A DNA stretch of 59,493 nt. It comes from Candidatus Bathyarchaeota archaeon. Lineage in GTDB: Archaea > Thermoproteota > Bathyarchaeia > Bathyarchaeales > UBA233. Within the stretch, counting starts at the first letter, position 1, and each line of letters opens with the position of its first letter. Below the pieces are notes generated by a model, which worked only from the letters and a program-made list of their open reading frames with translations, was not told the origin of the DNA and did no database searches. The DNA lies in NCBI GenBank assembly GCA_025057795.1, contig JANXEP010000057.1:1-59493 (forward strand). The letters are read 5' to 3'. Positions 42,642 through 51,900 of this stretch are shown piece by piece. The translations under genes were made by a program, and so were the position numbers.

Positions 42642-43196
42642 ATGTGTATAATTGGAAAGGATAAGCTGAAAGGGCTCATAGAGGAATATAAGTGCATATA
42701 TCCCTACGACTATAACCTGCTTGACGGAGACGGCTACATCTTAACCGTTAAAGACGAAACAACGCTGAATTATTTGGAGCATAAAAACCTAATATCCTAC
42801 GAGATAGTTTTCACCCCACCAAACTATGTCGCTCACTTAACCGCCAAAAGCAAGTATGGACGGATGGGTTTATCCTTCCTGAATGCAGCCAAGGTTCACA
42901 GCGGCTTTGTTGGAAGACTTGCTCTAGAAGTTGTGAATTTAAGCAACGACCGCTGCCCAATAACCATTAAACGCGGAGACCCCTTCATGCACATAGAATT
43001 TATCACAAGGGATGGTGCACCATCGCCATATACTGGAGAATATCAGTTTCAATATCTTACCGACGAAGAGATGCAGATGTATATTCCGATACTGAGAAAG
43101 GTTTTTCCAAACTATCAAGAGCTTGCCAAAATTTGGTTTAGAAACAAGCCTAGCTTTTATAATTATCCCATTGCTAATGTTCAGCAAAGCGTTTAA
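42642..43196 (+). CDS. Divergent dUTPase/dCTP-deaminase-fold protein
   Basis: The 184 residues fit the trimeric dUTPase-type beta fold: YDYNLLDGDGYILTV, HLTAKSKYGRMGLSFLNAAK and SGFVGRLALEVVN. The Glu of Dcd is retained (ALEVVN), but RSS is KSK and the Asp before the glycine is His (VHSGF), so substrate and activity are uncertain. It has a TATA-like AAGTATATAGC about 50 bp upstream. It is only distantly similar to the membrane-anchored protein at 5301. Confidence 0.7.
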   Translation: MCIIGKDKLKGLIEEYKCIYPYDYNLLDGDGYILTVKDETTLNYLEHKNLISYEIVFTPPNYVAHLTAKSKYGRMGLSFLNAAKVHSGFVGRLALEVVNLSNDRCPITIKRGDPFMHIEFITRDGAPSPYTGEYQFQYLTDEEMQMYIPILRKVFPNYQELAKIWFRNKPSFYNYPIANVQQSV

Positions 43197-43233
43197 ATAA
43201 GGTGTTTGCGCGATATAACGAGGGAATGTTTCG

Positions 43234-43749
43234 ATGCGGGCGCGCAACTACCGAAAAGTTTCAGGGCAACCCTACACTAGGAAAGAGTTTGTTAAGGGTT
43301 TTCCCCAACCGAAAATCACAAAATTCACCATGGGAAACCCAAACGCCAAATTCGAATACGAAGCTAGGCTTATAGCCCTAGAACGAGCCCAAATTCGGCA
43401 TAACGCTCTAGAAGCGGCAAGAGTTGCGACAAACCGCCTTTTGATGGAGAAACTGTCCAACAATTACCTTTTGCAGATTCACCCCTACCCTCATGTTATC
43501 CTTAGGGAGAACAAAATGATTTTCGGGGCACATGCTGACCGTCTTCAAGATGGAATGCGGAGAGCCTTCGGCAAGCCCATTGGAACGGCGGCACGGGTTG
43601 AGCCTAACCAAACAATAATAACTGTAAGGGTTAACGCGGAAGGCGTTGAAACAGCTAAGGAGGCTTTGAAGAGGGGAAGCGCAAAACTTCCAATACCCTG
43701 TAGAATAGTTGTTGAGAAAACACGATTAGAGGAGGCTAAAACAGCATGA
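43234..43749 (+). CDS. rpl10e: Ribosomal protein uL16 (L10e)
   Basis: The 171 residues begin MRARNYRKVSGQPYTRKEFV and include IHPYPHVILRENKM and DRLQDGMRRAFGKPIGTAAR, characteristic of archaeal L10e/uL16. The stop overlaps the PEP synthase ATG by 4 bp. Confidence 0.96.
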   Translation: MRARNYRKVSGQPYTRKEFVKGFPQPKITKFTMGNPNAKFEYEARLIALERAQIRHNALEAARVATNRLLMEKLSNNYLLQIHPYPHVILRENKMIFGAHADRLQDGMRRAFGKPIGTAARVEPNQTIITVRVNAEGVETAKEALKRGSAKLPIPCRIVVEKTRLEEAKTA

Positions 43750-46220
43750 AAAAAATGAAAGAAGATTTGGTAATATGGTTTGAAAACCTCAGAAAAACTG
43801 ATATTCCATTAGTTGGAGGTAAAAACGCCAACCTAGGCGAGATGCTTAATGCTGGGATACCCGTCCCAATAGGTTTTGCCATAACCGCCTACGCCTACAA
43901 AAAATTTATCGAGGAAACAGGGATAGCTGAAAAAATCTACCTGAGCATCGAGGAAACTGTTAAAGACCCCAACGACCCAAAACAATATGAGGAGGCCTCC
44001 AAAAAGATTCGCGCATTAATAGAATCCACACCAATGCCTAAAGACTTGGAAAAGGCCATCAAATCAGCATACAAGGAACTTTGCCGAAAACTGGACATGG
44101 ACGCCGTGCCTGTCGCCGTAAGGTCAAGTGCCACTGCAGAAGACTTGCCGGACGCATCTTTTGCTGGGCAACAAGAGACATATCTTAACGTTAAGGGCGA
44201 GGATGAGGTTATTGAAAAAACTGTAAAGTGTTGGTCAAGCCTCTTCACCCCCCGCGCCATTTTCTATCGCACTCAAAAGGGCTTCGCCCACGAAAAGGTT
44301 CTAATAAGCGTTGGGGTTCAAAAGATGGTTAACGCTAAGGCTGCTGGGGTTATGTTCAGCATTAACCCTGTAACCGGCGATCCAAACCATATAGTTATCG
44401 AGGGCAACTTTGGCTTAGGCGAAGCTGTCGTTTCCGGCGCGGTAACCCCCGACGAGTTTGTTGTAGATAAAAAAACCATGAAGATAATTGATAGGCGCAT
44501 AGCCGCCAAAAAAGTGCAATACACTCGCGACCCAAAAACAGGCAAAACTGTTCATTTAGAGGTGCCCATTGAAAAACAGAATCAACCATGCCTAAGCGAC
44601 GAGGAGGTTCTCAAGCTTGCAGAGCTAGCCAAAAAAATAGAGGAGCACTATGGGGCGGCTCAAGACATTGAATGGGCTATTGACAACGACTTAAAGTTTC
44701 CAGACAACGTTTTCATAGTCCAATCTAGACCTGAAACTGTCTGGAGTATGAAAGCCAAAGAGGCTGAAAAAAAGGTTGAAACTGGCTTGGCGGAGGCCGC
44801 TGAAGGGTTAAAGGTTGTCGTTAAGGGCATTGCAGCGGGGAAGAGGGACATAGGTGTTGGCGTAGCCAAGGTTGTTTTAAACCCTGAAGAAGCCGCAAAA
44901 ATCATGCGGAAAGGCGACATACTGGTTGCTGAAATGACAAACCCTGATTATGTACCCTTCATGAGGCTTGCAAGCGCAATAGTAACCGATAAGGGCGGCG
45001 TAACGTGTCACGCTGCCATCGTAAGCCGCGAACTCGGTATCCCATGCGTTGTTGGAACAGAAAACGCTACAAAGCTTATGACCACAGGTAAAGAGTACAC
45101 GGTGGACGCCAGAAGCGGCGTCGTTTACGAGGGCATCATGCAAGCGATGACCAAAACGCAAACACCCACACCAAACGTTCTTTCAGCATCAGCGGCTGCT
45201 GGAGGCGTATACCAGACGGTTCCGGTTACAGCAACAAAAATTTACATGAACCTGGGTGTTCCCGAGAAGATAGAGGATTATAAAGACTTGCCCTTTGAAG
45301 GAATAGGGCTGATGCGCATAGAGTTCATCCTAGCCAGCTACATAGGCGAACATCCCCTCTACTTGTTGGAAACGGGGCAAGGGCAAAAGTTTGTCGACAA
45401 GCTTGCTGAGGGCATAGCAACGGTTGCGAGGACTATACAGCCCCGCCCAGTTGTGGTGCGCTTCAGCGACTTCAAGACAAACGAGTACAGGGAGCTGAAG
45501 GGCGGCGACAAATATGAAATTGTTGAGGCTAACCCCATGCTGGGTTGGAGAGGATGTAGCCGTTACATAAGCCCATGGTATGAGAAGGCCTTCCGCCTTG
45601 AGTGCCAAGCAATTAAAAAGTGCCGTGAAGAATGGGGATTGAAAAACGTTTGGGTTATGCTTCCAGTGGTGCGCACCATCTGGGAAGCCAAAAAATGCTT
45701 AAGCATAATGAAGGAGGAAGGCCTAGAAAGGACAAAGGACTTTAAAGTTTGGTTTATGGCTGAAACGCCTTCCATAGCAATACTTGCGGACGAGTTCTCA
45801 AAACTATGCGACGGTTTTTCCATAGGCTCAAATGATATGACTCAAGGCATATTGATGATTGACCGGGATTCTGAGCGTCTAGGACAAATGGGATACTTTG
45901 ATGAAAGAGACCCCGCTGTAAAACGGATAATAGCCCACCTGATAAAAGTGGCCCACGAAAACGGGTGCACAGTTTCCATCTGCGGAGAAGGCCCATCAAA
46001 CCTCCCGGACTTCACAGAATTCCTTGTGCGGGCAGGGATAGACAGCATATCCGTTAACGCAGATGCAGTTGTAGCCACAAAGAGGCTTGTGGCAAGCATA
46101 GAACAGAAAATAATCCTTGAAAGCCTTGCTGAGCAACGGGAAAGAGCCCTTGGGCGTATTATTAAGAGGCCCAAGGAAGACTGGGAATGGACTTCCCAAT
46201 GGGATGAAACCATAAAATAA
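43746..46220 (+). CDS. ppsA: Phosphoenolpyruvate synthase
   Basis: The 824-residue enzyme converts pyruvate and ATP to PEP for gluconeogenesis. The ATP-grasp domain (1-350) has LVGGKNANLGEMLNAG and AVRSSATAEDLPDASFAGQQ; the swivelling domain has the phospho-His in GGVTCHAAIVSRELGIP (about 420); the TIM barrel holds GIGLMRIEF, MLGWRGCSRY and GSNDMTQ. Its ATP-grasp part is the model for the small protein at 6295. It is cotranscribed with L10e. Confidence 0.97.
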   Translation: MKKMKEDLVIWFENLRKTDIPLVGGKNANLGEMLNAGIPVPIGFAITAYAYKKFIEETGIAEKIYLSIEETVKDPNDPKQYEEASKKIRALIESTPMPKDLEKAIKSAYKELCRKLDMDAVPVAVRSSATAEDLPDASFAGQQETYLNVKGEDEVIEKTVKCWSSLFTPRAIFYRTQKGFAHEKVLISVGVQKMVNAKAAGVMFSINPVTGDPNHIVIEGNFGLGEAVVSGAVTPDEFVVDKKTMKIIDRRIAAKKVQYTRDPKTGKTVHLEVPIEKQNQPCLSDEEVLKLAELAKKIEEHYGAAQDIEWAIDNDLKFPDNVFIVQSRPETVWSMKAKEAEKKVETGLAEAAEGLKVVVKGIAAGKRDIGVGVAKVVLNPEEAAKIMRKGDILVAEMTNPDYVPFMRLASAIVTDKGGVTCHAAIVSRELGIPCVVGTENATKLMTTGKEYTVDARSGVVYEGIMQAMTKTQTPTPNVLSASAAAGGVYQTVPVTATKIYMNLGVPEKIEDYKDLPFEGIGLMRIEFILASYIGEHPLYLLETGQGQKFVDKLAEGIATVARTIQPRPVVVRFSDFKTNEYRELKGGDKYEIVEANPMLGWRGCSRYISPWYEKAFRLECQAIKKCREEWGLKNVWVMLPVVRTIWEAKKCLSIMKEEGLERTKDFKVWFMAETPSIAILADEFSKLCDGFSIGSNDMTQGILMIDRDSERLGQMGYFDERDPAVKRIIAHLIKVAHENGCTVSICGEGPSNLPDFTEFLVRAGIDSISVNADAVVATKRLVASIEQKIILESLAEQRERALGRIIKRPKEDWEWTSQWDETIK

Positions 46221-46269
46221 GAAAGTTTTCCACAAAATCCCTCATACTTACCCATTTTGGTGTCTGGCT

Positions 46270-47271
46270 TTGAAGATTTTCGATCTTGAAGAGGAAAGAG
46301 TTAAACAGGAGATAGCTAAGCTGGGAGCAAAGCGTGTACTAATCCAGCTTCCTCAAGGGCTTAAAAACGAGGGGTTAAGAATAGCTAAGGTTGTTGAGAA
46401 GGCCGGCGCCTTTCCTATAGTTTCAGCAGACCCGTGTTATGGTGCGTGTGACTTGGCAACGGAGGATGCTGAAAGCCTAGGAGCCGACTTGGTTATTCAT
46501 TATGGGCATGCAAAGCTTCTGAAGTATGAAAAAGTGCCAACGGTTTACGTTGAGGCAAGAGCTACAATAAGCGTTAACGAGGCTATCAAGGAGGCTCTAC
46601 GTTTAATGGATAGGTGGAGCAAGATAGGTCTGGCTACAACGGTTCAGCATGTCCAAACCATAGACGAAGCCAAGGAAATGCTTGTTCGAGCTGGCAAGAC
46701 GGTTATGGTTGGCGACGCTGGACGCTTGAATTATCCGGGGCAAGTTATAGGATGCGACTACAGTAACGCTAAGTCCATAGCCGGCGATGTTGAAGCTTTT
46801 CTCTTCATAGGCGGGGGACGTTTCCACGCCTTAGGCTTGGCAATCTCGACATCAAAGCCAACCATGGTTGCTGACCCCTACGAGAAAAGGGCTTACATAA
46901 TCAACGACGAGGCGCAGAAAATCCTTAAAAAACGGTGGGCAAACATTCAAGAAGCTGAAAAGGCAAAAACCTTCGCTATTTTAGTGGGGCTAAAGCCAGG
47001 CCAGAAACGTTTTGAAGAGGCGTTGAGCATTAAGGAGAAGCTTGAAAAAATTGGAAGAAGCGCCTATGTTTTTGCCGTCAGGGAGCTAATCCCAGATGTT
47101 ATCATGGATTTTCTTGCTGTTGACGCTTATGTGAACACTGCATGTCCAAGAATAGCCCTTGACGATGCTTCAAGATTCCATAAGCCCGTGCTCACGTTGA
47201 ACGAAGCTCGCTTGATTATTGGGGAGCTTTCTTGGGAGGAACTTTGCAGGAAAGGATTTTTTGGAGACTGA
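46270..47271 (+). CDS. dph2: Diphthamide synthesis enzyme Dph2
   Basis: The 333 residues carry the three separated cysteines that bind the [4Fe-4S] cluster: ADPCYGACD, IGCDYSNA and NTACPRIALDD. It transfers the aminocarboxypropyl group of SAM to the histidine of elongation factor 2. The start is a TTG. It is followed by Csl4 and RpoL, a common archaeal cluster. Confidence 0.95.
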   Translation: MKIFDLEEERVKQEIAKLGAKRVLIQLPQGLKNEGLRIAKVVEKAGAFPIVSADPCYGACDLATEDAESLGADLVIHYGHAKLLKYEKVPTVYVEARATISVNEAIKEALRLMDRWSKIGLATTVQHVQTIDEAKEMLVRAGKTVMVGDAGRLNYPGQVIGCDYSNAKSIAGDVEAFLFIGGGRFHALGLAISTSKPTMVADPYEKRAYIINDEAQKILKKRWANIQEAEKAKTFAILVGLKPGQKRFEEALSIKEKLEKIGRSAYVFAVRELIPDVIMDFLAVDAYVNTACPRIALDDASRFHKPVLTLNEARLIIGELSWEELCRKGFFGD

Positions 47272-47368
47272 AACTTGGCAAATGCTGATTCTAATTGTAT
47301 GAAAAGGTTTATTGAGGCGCTCTACAATTAGCTTCAACTACAACCACAAGCTGCGCAAAGGTGTTTAT

Positions 47369-47950
47369 ATGAACTTGCAGGATTCGAGACGAAATAGTGG
47401 CTGGTTCGTATTGCCCGGCGAACAGTTAGGAGTAATTGAAGAGTTTATCCCGGATTCTGGAACCTATGTAAAAGACGGGGTTATACACTCTAAGGTTGTT
47501 GGACGCGCGCTGGTCGATTTAATCAACAAACGGGTTTCTGTTCTACCCCTAATTCATGGGTCAAGAACCCCTAATGTGGGAGGGTTAGTCGTCGGACAAG
47601 TTTCAAATGTTCAACCTCAAATGGCTACGGTCAAAATTTTCAAAATTGGCAAGAAAATCCTCTCTGGTTTTTTCACGGGTTATCTCCACGTCTCTGATGT
47701 ACAGCCAAGATTTGTTGACTCAATGTTTGACGCTTGTAAGCCAGGCGACATTTTAAGGGCAAAGGTTATAAGCGAAAAGAATAGAGTTTATCACCTTTCT
47801 ACTAAGGATAGAAATTTAGGTGTTGTTTACGCTTTCTGTTCGGATTGCGGCGCCATGCTGGAACATAAGGATCGAGGATTGCGATGTTTAAGATGTGGTA
47901 AAATTGAAAAGCGCAAGACAGCCATAGACTATGGAAGAGGGATAATTTGA
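47369..47950 (+). CDS. csl4: Exosome subunit Csl4
   Basis: The 193 residues have an N-terminal domain (FVLPGEQLGVIEEFIPDSGT), an S1 domain (about 60-140) and a zinc ribbon (CSDCGAML, CLRCGKIE), matching the Csl4 cap of the archaeal RNA exosome. ATG 47369 is preceded by AAAGGTG. Confidence 0.95.
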   Translation: MNLQDSRRNSGWFVLPGEQLGVIEEFIPDSGTYVKDGVIHSKVVGRALVDLINKRVSVLPLIHGSRTPNVGGLVVGQVSNVQPQMATVKIFKIGKKILSGFFTGYLHVSDVQPRFVDSMFDACKPGDILRAKVISEKNRVYHLSTKDRNLGVVYAFCSDCGAMLEHKDRGLRCLRCGKIEKRKTAIDYGRGII

Positions 47951-47964
47951 GCGGTGGTGTCGAG

Positions 47965-48246
47965 ATGAAGGTTAAGGTTTTAAAGAAAGGTGAGAATGAG
48001 CTCAAAATCGAGGTTGAAGGTGCGGGGCACACCCTTTGTAACTTGCTGCAGAAAAAGCTTCTGGAAGACGAGGATGTAGACTTGGCTGGCTACGACATCC
48101 CCCATCCGCTTGCTTCAAACCCAATAATTTATGTAAGGACGAAGGGCAAGGAGACGCCTGAAGAGGCTCTATTAAAGGCTGTTGAAAGGGTTAGAGAGAT
48201 GAACAAAGAATTTGGAACAGAGCTTCAAAAGGCTCTTAAAACGTAA
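47965..48246 (+). CDS. rpoL: RNA polymerase subunit RpoL (Rpb11)
   Basis: The 93 residues include GAGHTLCNLLQKKLLEDEDV and YDIPHPLASNPIIYVRTKG, typical of RpoL, which dimerises with RpoD in polymerase assembly. ATG 47965 with GGTGGTG upstream is preferred over TTG 47947. The 3' end overlaps a convergent gene by 11 bp. Confidence 0.95.
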   Translation: MKVKVLKKGENELKIEVEGAGHTLCNLLQKKLLEDEDVDLAGYDIPHPLASNPIIYVRTKGKETPEEALLKAVERVREMNKEFGTELQKALKT

Positions 48247-48619
48247 CTCTTTCCTTGATTGTTAGAAGTAGCCTTCTAAAACCTTCAATGGGGTCTTCCA
48301 TTTTCCGGAGCGCTGCCACGCATTCCTCTAATGATATGTTATGATTAAGCCAAGCATAAACGATTAGAGCTTCCGCAGCGTCAGCCAACATGTGGCTTGA
48401 AACTCTCGTGGGCATGTACCCCCTTAAACCAGCTTTTTTAAAGGCTTCTGCAAGCACGCTGCTCTTAACCCTTACCCCAAGTGGTTGTCCCTTGTCTTGC
48501 GACAAAGCTAAAGAGTAGACAAAGTTTATGTACGCGTCGCCTAATGAAGCCAACTTGTGATCTATCAAGACTTCGGTCAAGTTTTTGTAAACTTTTGTAA
48601 ACGATAACTTTTTCGCCAT
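48236..48619 (-). CDS. RNase III-like domain protein
   Basis: The 127 residues are a single RNase III-like helical domain: HKLASLGDAYINFVYSLALS corresponds to the LEFLGDA signature, and HMLADAAEALIVYAWLNHN to the second DxxEA motif. The first acidic residue is replaced (SLGDA), and no dsRNA-binding domain follows. Relatives in archaea are uncharacterised or act on rRNA. Confidence 0.75.
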   Translation of the reverse strand: MAKKLSFTKVYKNLTEVLIDHKLASLGDAYINFVYSLALSQDKGQPLGVRVKSSVLAEAFKKAGLRGYMPTRVSSHMLADAAEALIVYAWLNHNISLEECVAALRKMEDPIEGFRRLLLTIKERVTF

Positions 48620-48713
48620 GCCTTCACATCCATTATAGTCGTTTCCCTACATTGTTTCGTTTATATCTAAGTGTACCCTTATTATGCATATTTGGTTTGG
48701 CGGTGTCAGTGGG

Positions 48714-49838
48714 ATGGGGGAAAATAAAATTAGCTTGCCCGCAAATTTTTCCGAGGAGGCTTTGCGGGAATATCTTTCCGGCTTGTACGGTTGCAGCGTA
48801 GATATTCGTGGTGTTTGGAGGCTTGGAGGCGAAAAAACTGAGGGTTTTAAAGACTTGAAGGGTTTCGGTTATGGCGTTCCCTACGTGATTGAGTTCCGCG
48901 TGAAAGACAAGGTTAAACGTGTAGTGCTGGAAACAGTTAAGCCTGGAGGATTCGGCCACGATTTCCCCTCTGACAGAGCTCAGATCCTTCTCTGGCAACA
49001 TTCCGCCTTTAACAAGCTCCCCCGACATGTGGTCTCTGTGGATGTAGGCGTGTTCACAGCTGATGGCAAACGTTTAAAGTCCATTGGAAACTTCGGCGAA
49101 TTCTTCATTTTAACAGAGTACGTAGACGGCAAACTTTACCATTTAGACCTTGACCGCCTTAAAGCGAAAGGCGAACTAAGCGAGCTGGATGAAAGGCGTT
49201 GTTTGGCGTTGTCAGACTACCTTGTTAAAATTCACAGTTTAAAACTTGAGGCGCCTGAGCTTTATGTTAGGAGAGCGCGGGAACTCGTGGGGCATGGCGA
49301 GTGCATTATGGGCTTGCTAGATAGTTACCCAAACAACCTAGATTTCATGCAAGAGCATGACTTAATTGAAATTGAAAGAAATTGTGTTGTTTGGCGCTGG
49401 CGCCTTAAACGTAAAACCCATAGGCTCAGTCAAGTTCACGGCGATTTTCACCCATGGAATGTCCTGTTCCATCAAGACTTAGAATTCACTGTTCTGGATA
49501 GAAGCAGGGGCGAATGGGGGGAACCCGCAGACGACGTTACAGCTATGACCATCAACTACATTTTCTATTCCTTACAAAAATATGGCGAATTGGCGGGAGT
49601 TTTTGAGCGGCTTTACTACCTTTTTTGGGAAAACTATTTGCAGAAAACCAGAGACTGGGAAATCCTTGAAGTGGTTCAACCTTTCTATGCTTGGCGAGGT
49701 TTAGTTTTAGCTTCGCCAATATGGTATCCGAACCTAAGCCGTGATGTCCGCGTAAAACTTCTAAACTTCGTAAAAAATGTCTTACAATACGAAAGGTTTG
49801 ACTTAAACGCAGTAAACAAATATACACAAACTGCTTAG
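48714..49838 (+). CDS. APH-like phosphotransferase (protein-kinase-like fold)
   Basis: The 374 residues resemble aminoglycoside/choline kinase-like proteins: the catalytic loop VHGDFHPWNVLFH, then a metal-binding Asp region VLDRSRGEWGEPADDV, and an N-lobe with VIEFRVKDKVKRVVLETVKP. The substrate is unknown. ATG 48714 is preferred; the frame also has ATG 48684, which is only 16 bp from a TATA-like TTTATATCT (48660-48668). Confidence 0.8.
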   Translation: MGENKISLPANFSEEALREYLSGLYGCSVDIRGVWRLGGEKTEGFKDLKGFGYGVPYVIEFRVKDKVKRVVLETVKPGGFGHDFPSDRAQILLWQHSAFNKLPRHVVSVDVGVFTADGKRLKSIGNFGEFFILTEYVDGKLYHLDLDRLKAKGELSELDERRCLALSDYLVKIHSLKLEAPELYVRRARELVGHGECIMGLLDSYPNNLDFMQEHDLIEIERNCVVWRWRLKRKTHRLSQVHGDFHPWNVLFHQDLEFTVLDRSRGEWGEPADDVTAMTINYIFYSLQKYGELAGVFERLYYLFWENYLQKTRDWEILEVVQPFYAWRGLVLASPIWYPNLSRDVRVKLLNFVKNVLQYERFDLNAVNKYTQTA

Positions 49839-49878
49839 ACGCGCAAAGTTTAAACAATTTTAGTCTGCTTACAAGTGG

Positions 49879-50331
49879 ATGAACGCCGTGGAAGGAATTT
49901 ATGTTCTTTTAGTTTCAATCAGCAAAAACATGGCCGTTGATATAGGCGCCTTAAGGAGGGTTGCATTTAAGAAAGGTGTGTATGCCTATGTAGGCTCAGC
50001 TCAGAACAGCCTTGAAAAGCGCTTGCAGAGGCATTTCCGAAAGGCGAAGCGGAGATTTTGGCACATTGACTATTTGCTTACTAACGCCCATGCACGCGTA
50101 ATAGAGGCTTTTTACAAGGAGGCGGAAAAGCCCGAAGAGTGCAATGTTGCGCGAAAGATGGGCGCAACAGGTTTTGCGGTCAAAAATTTTGGCTGTTCTG
50201 ACTGCAACTGCGAAAGTCATCTTTTCTGGTTCAGTTGTCGCCGTTCGCTGGAGGATTTATGTTTGGCGTTGGGCTTTCGTCTTTTCTATCTTGCCAACGA
50301 ATCGCTGTATTGGGAGACATCTGAAGCTTGA
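49879..50331 (+). CDS. DUF123 (GIY-YIG-like) protein
   Basis: The 150 residues show GIYVLLVSISKNMAVDIGAL, KKGVYAYVGSAQNSLEKRL, KRRFWHIDYLL and FGCSDCNCESHLFW, the pattern of DUF123, a GIY-YIG-related fold sometimes fused to endonuclease III. It may be a nuclease; function is unproven. The 3' end overlaps the convergent phosphoesterase gene by 46 bp. Confidence 0.85.
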   Translation: MNAVEGIYVLLVSISKNMAVDIGALRRVAFKKGVYAYVGSAQNSLEKRLQRHFRKAKRRFWHIDYLLTNAHARVIEAFYKEAEKPEECNVARKMGATGFAVKNFGCSDCNCESHLFWFSCRRSLEDLCLALGFRLFYLANESLYWETSEA

Positions 50332-51062
50332 AGAATTTCCCTTCTTTTAATGACTTCTTCAAAGTCTAGGTAGTCTCCGCCGACGATTTTCAGTTTAGCT
50401 TCGATTTTTCTTTTTTTGATTTCTATGACGTTGTAGGAGTTGAGAAAGAACCCTCTGAGCTTCTGGCAGGAAACGCTTCCAGCGTGAATCACCTGCATGT
50501 CCTCTATTCTCCACTTCCATGGCCTATGGCGGTGGCCACACAAAACCATGTCCACCTTGGATTTTACAAGACTTCTGAGGACGTCGCCTGCGTCTACTAT
50601 GGTAATTTGGTCTGCACCCGTATCCGGGACAGGTATTATGTGGTGGTGTATAGCGACAACCTTCACCCTATCCTCGTATTTTTCGAGGGTATTTTCTAAC
50701 CAGAGGTTTTGCCTATGACCCACTTCGCCGTCGTCCCTATCTGGGCGGGCGCTGCTCAAAACTACTATAACGGTGTCGTCGACGTCAGTCACTTGGTTAA
50801 ATGGGAAAAACTGTTTGAAAAGCAAATAGCCAGTGGCACGGTAATCGTGGTTTCCACTAATGTATATGACGTTCTTGGGCTTCAACCTCTTAAACTCTTC
50901 CGCAGCCATTTTGAATTCGGAAAGAATGCCGTTCTCCGTTATATCGCCAGTTACTACCACAACATTAGGTGACATATCGTTAATTTCCTCCATTGCAGTG
51001 CGGAATTTCCCATAATCAAACATTGGCCCAAAATGAACATCTGAAATTTGAACAATTAACAT
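50286..51062 (-). CDS. Calcineurin-like metallophosphoesterase
   Basis: The 258 residues have the metal motifs QISDVHFG, VVTGDITENG, ISGNHDYR, IHHH and CGHRHRPW. It resembles 3',5'-cAMP or other phosphodiesterases, substrate unknown. The frame is open further upstream, but homology starts at ATG 51062. Confidence 0.88.
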   Translation of the reverse strand: MLIVQISDVHFGPMFDYGKFRTAMEEINDMSPNVVVVTGDITENGILSEFKMAAEEFKRLKPKNVIYISGNHDYRATGYLLFKQFFPFNQVTDVDDTVIVVLSSARPDRDDGEVGHRQNLWLENTLEKYEDRVKVVAIHHHIIPVPDTGADQITIVDAGDVLRSLVKSKVDMVLCGHRHRPWKWRIEDMQVIHAGSVSCQKLRGFFLNSYNVIEIKKRKIEAKLKIVGGDYLDFEEVIKRREILQASDVSQYSDSLAR

Positions 51063-51135
51063 AATGGTCTCATTCAAACCAGAAGCAAAGCAACAATAAT
51101 AAACCTTATGTGAATGGATTTTAAGACCAGTTATA

Positions 51136-51720
51136 TTGGGGCGCATTTTGAAGCATGCCGCAATACAAGAGGGTTGGTGTGTCTGGGTTACAGGCTTGCC
51201 CGGCAGCGGTAAGTCCGCAGTTTCCAAAGCTCTAATGAGGCTTCTGAAGCAAAGGGATATCCATGCACAACTATTATCGTCTGACGCTTTGCGCAGGGTT
51301 TTGACGCCCAAACCAACCTACACCCTTGAAGAACGTGACATAGTTTATGCAACCCTAGTTTATATTGCCCAACTTTTAACCCAAAACGGCGTTAACGTCG
51401 TTATAGATGCGACTGGCAATTTGCGGCGCTACAGAGAAAACGCTCGAAAACTTATCCCGCGGTTTATGGAAGCCTACCTAGAATGTTCTTTGGAAGTGTG
51501 TATGGAACGCGAATCAAAACGTGTGGAAACCAGTCACGCGCCAAAAAACATATACGCCAGAGCCCTAGAAGGAAAAGCCCCAACGGTCCCGGGAGTAGGA
51601 CAACCCTACGAACCTCCAGTAAACCCGGAAATCACAATAAACACCGAAAAACACACACCGGAACAAGCAGCCCAAAAAATTTTTGAGGCAATGGTCCGGA
51701 AATGGTCTGAAAAAATCTAG
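51136..51720 (+). CDS. cysC: Adenylylsulfate kinase-like protein
   Basis: The 194-residue P-loop kinase has VWVTGLPGSGKSAVSKALM, DALRRVL, VVIDATGNLRRYRENAR and the lid region ARALEGKAPTVPGVGQPYEP, which match APS kinase. It may phosphorylate APS to PAPS, though no other sulfate genes are near. The start is TTG 51136. Confidence 0.85.
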   Translation: MGRILKHAAIQEGWCVWVTGLPGSGKSAVSKALMRLLKQRDIHAQLLSSDALRRVLTPKPTYTLEERDIVYATLVYIAQLLTQNGVNVVIDATGNLRRYRENARKLIPRFMEAYLECSLEVCMERESKRVETSHAPKNIYARALEGKAPTVPGVGQPYEPPVNPEITINTEKHTPEQAAQKIFEAMVRKWSEKI

Positions 51721-51851
51721 AGGGGAGAGTCATCTATTGGTTGGAGAAACAGCCAAAATACGTAGAGAGTTCCAATATGCAACAGCGGTTGGCATAGTTT
51801 TTACGCTATTAACTGGGAAAAGATGCCCATAACCTAAAATGTAACGGTAAG

Positions 51852-51860
51852 ATTTATAAC
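51852..51860 (+). promoter_or_regulatory. TATA box of the ribosomal cluster
   Basis: ATTTATAAC lies about 49 bp before the uL3 ATG. Confidence 0.55.
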
Positions 51861-51900
51861 TTAATGTTTTCATTCCTAGAAGACGCAAAGCGGGAAACTC

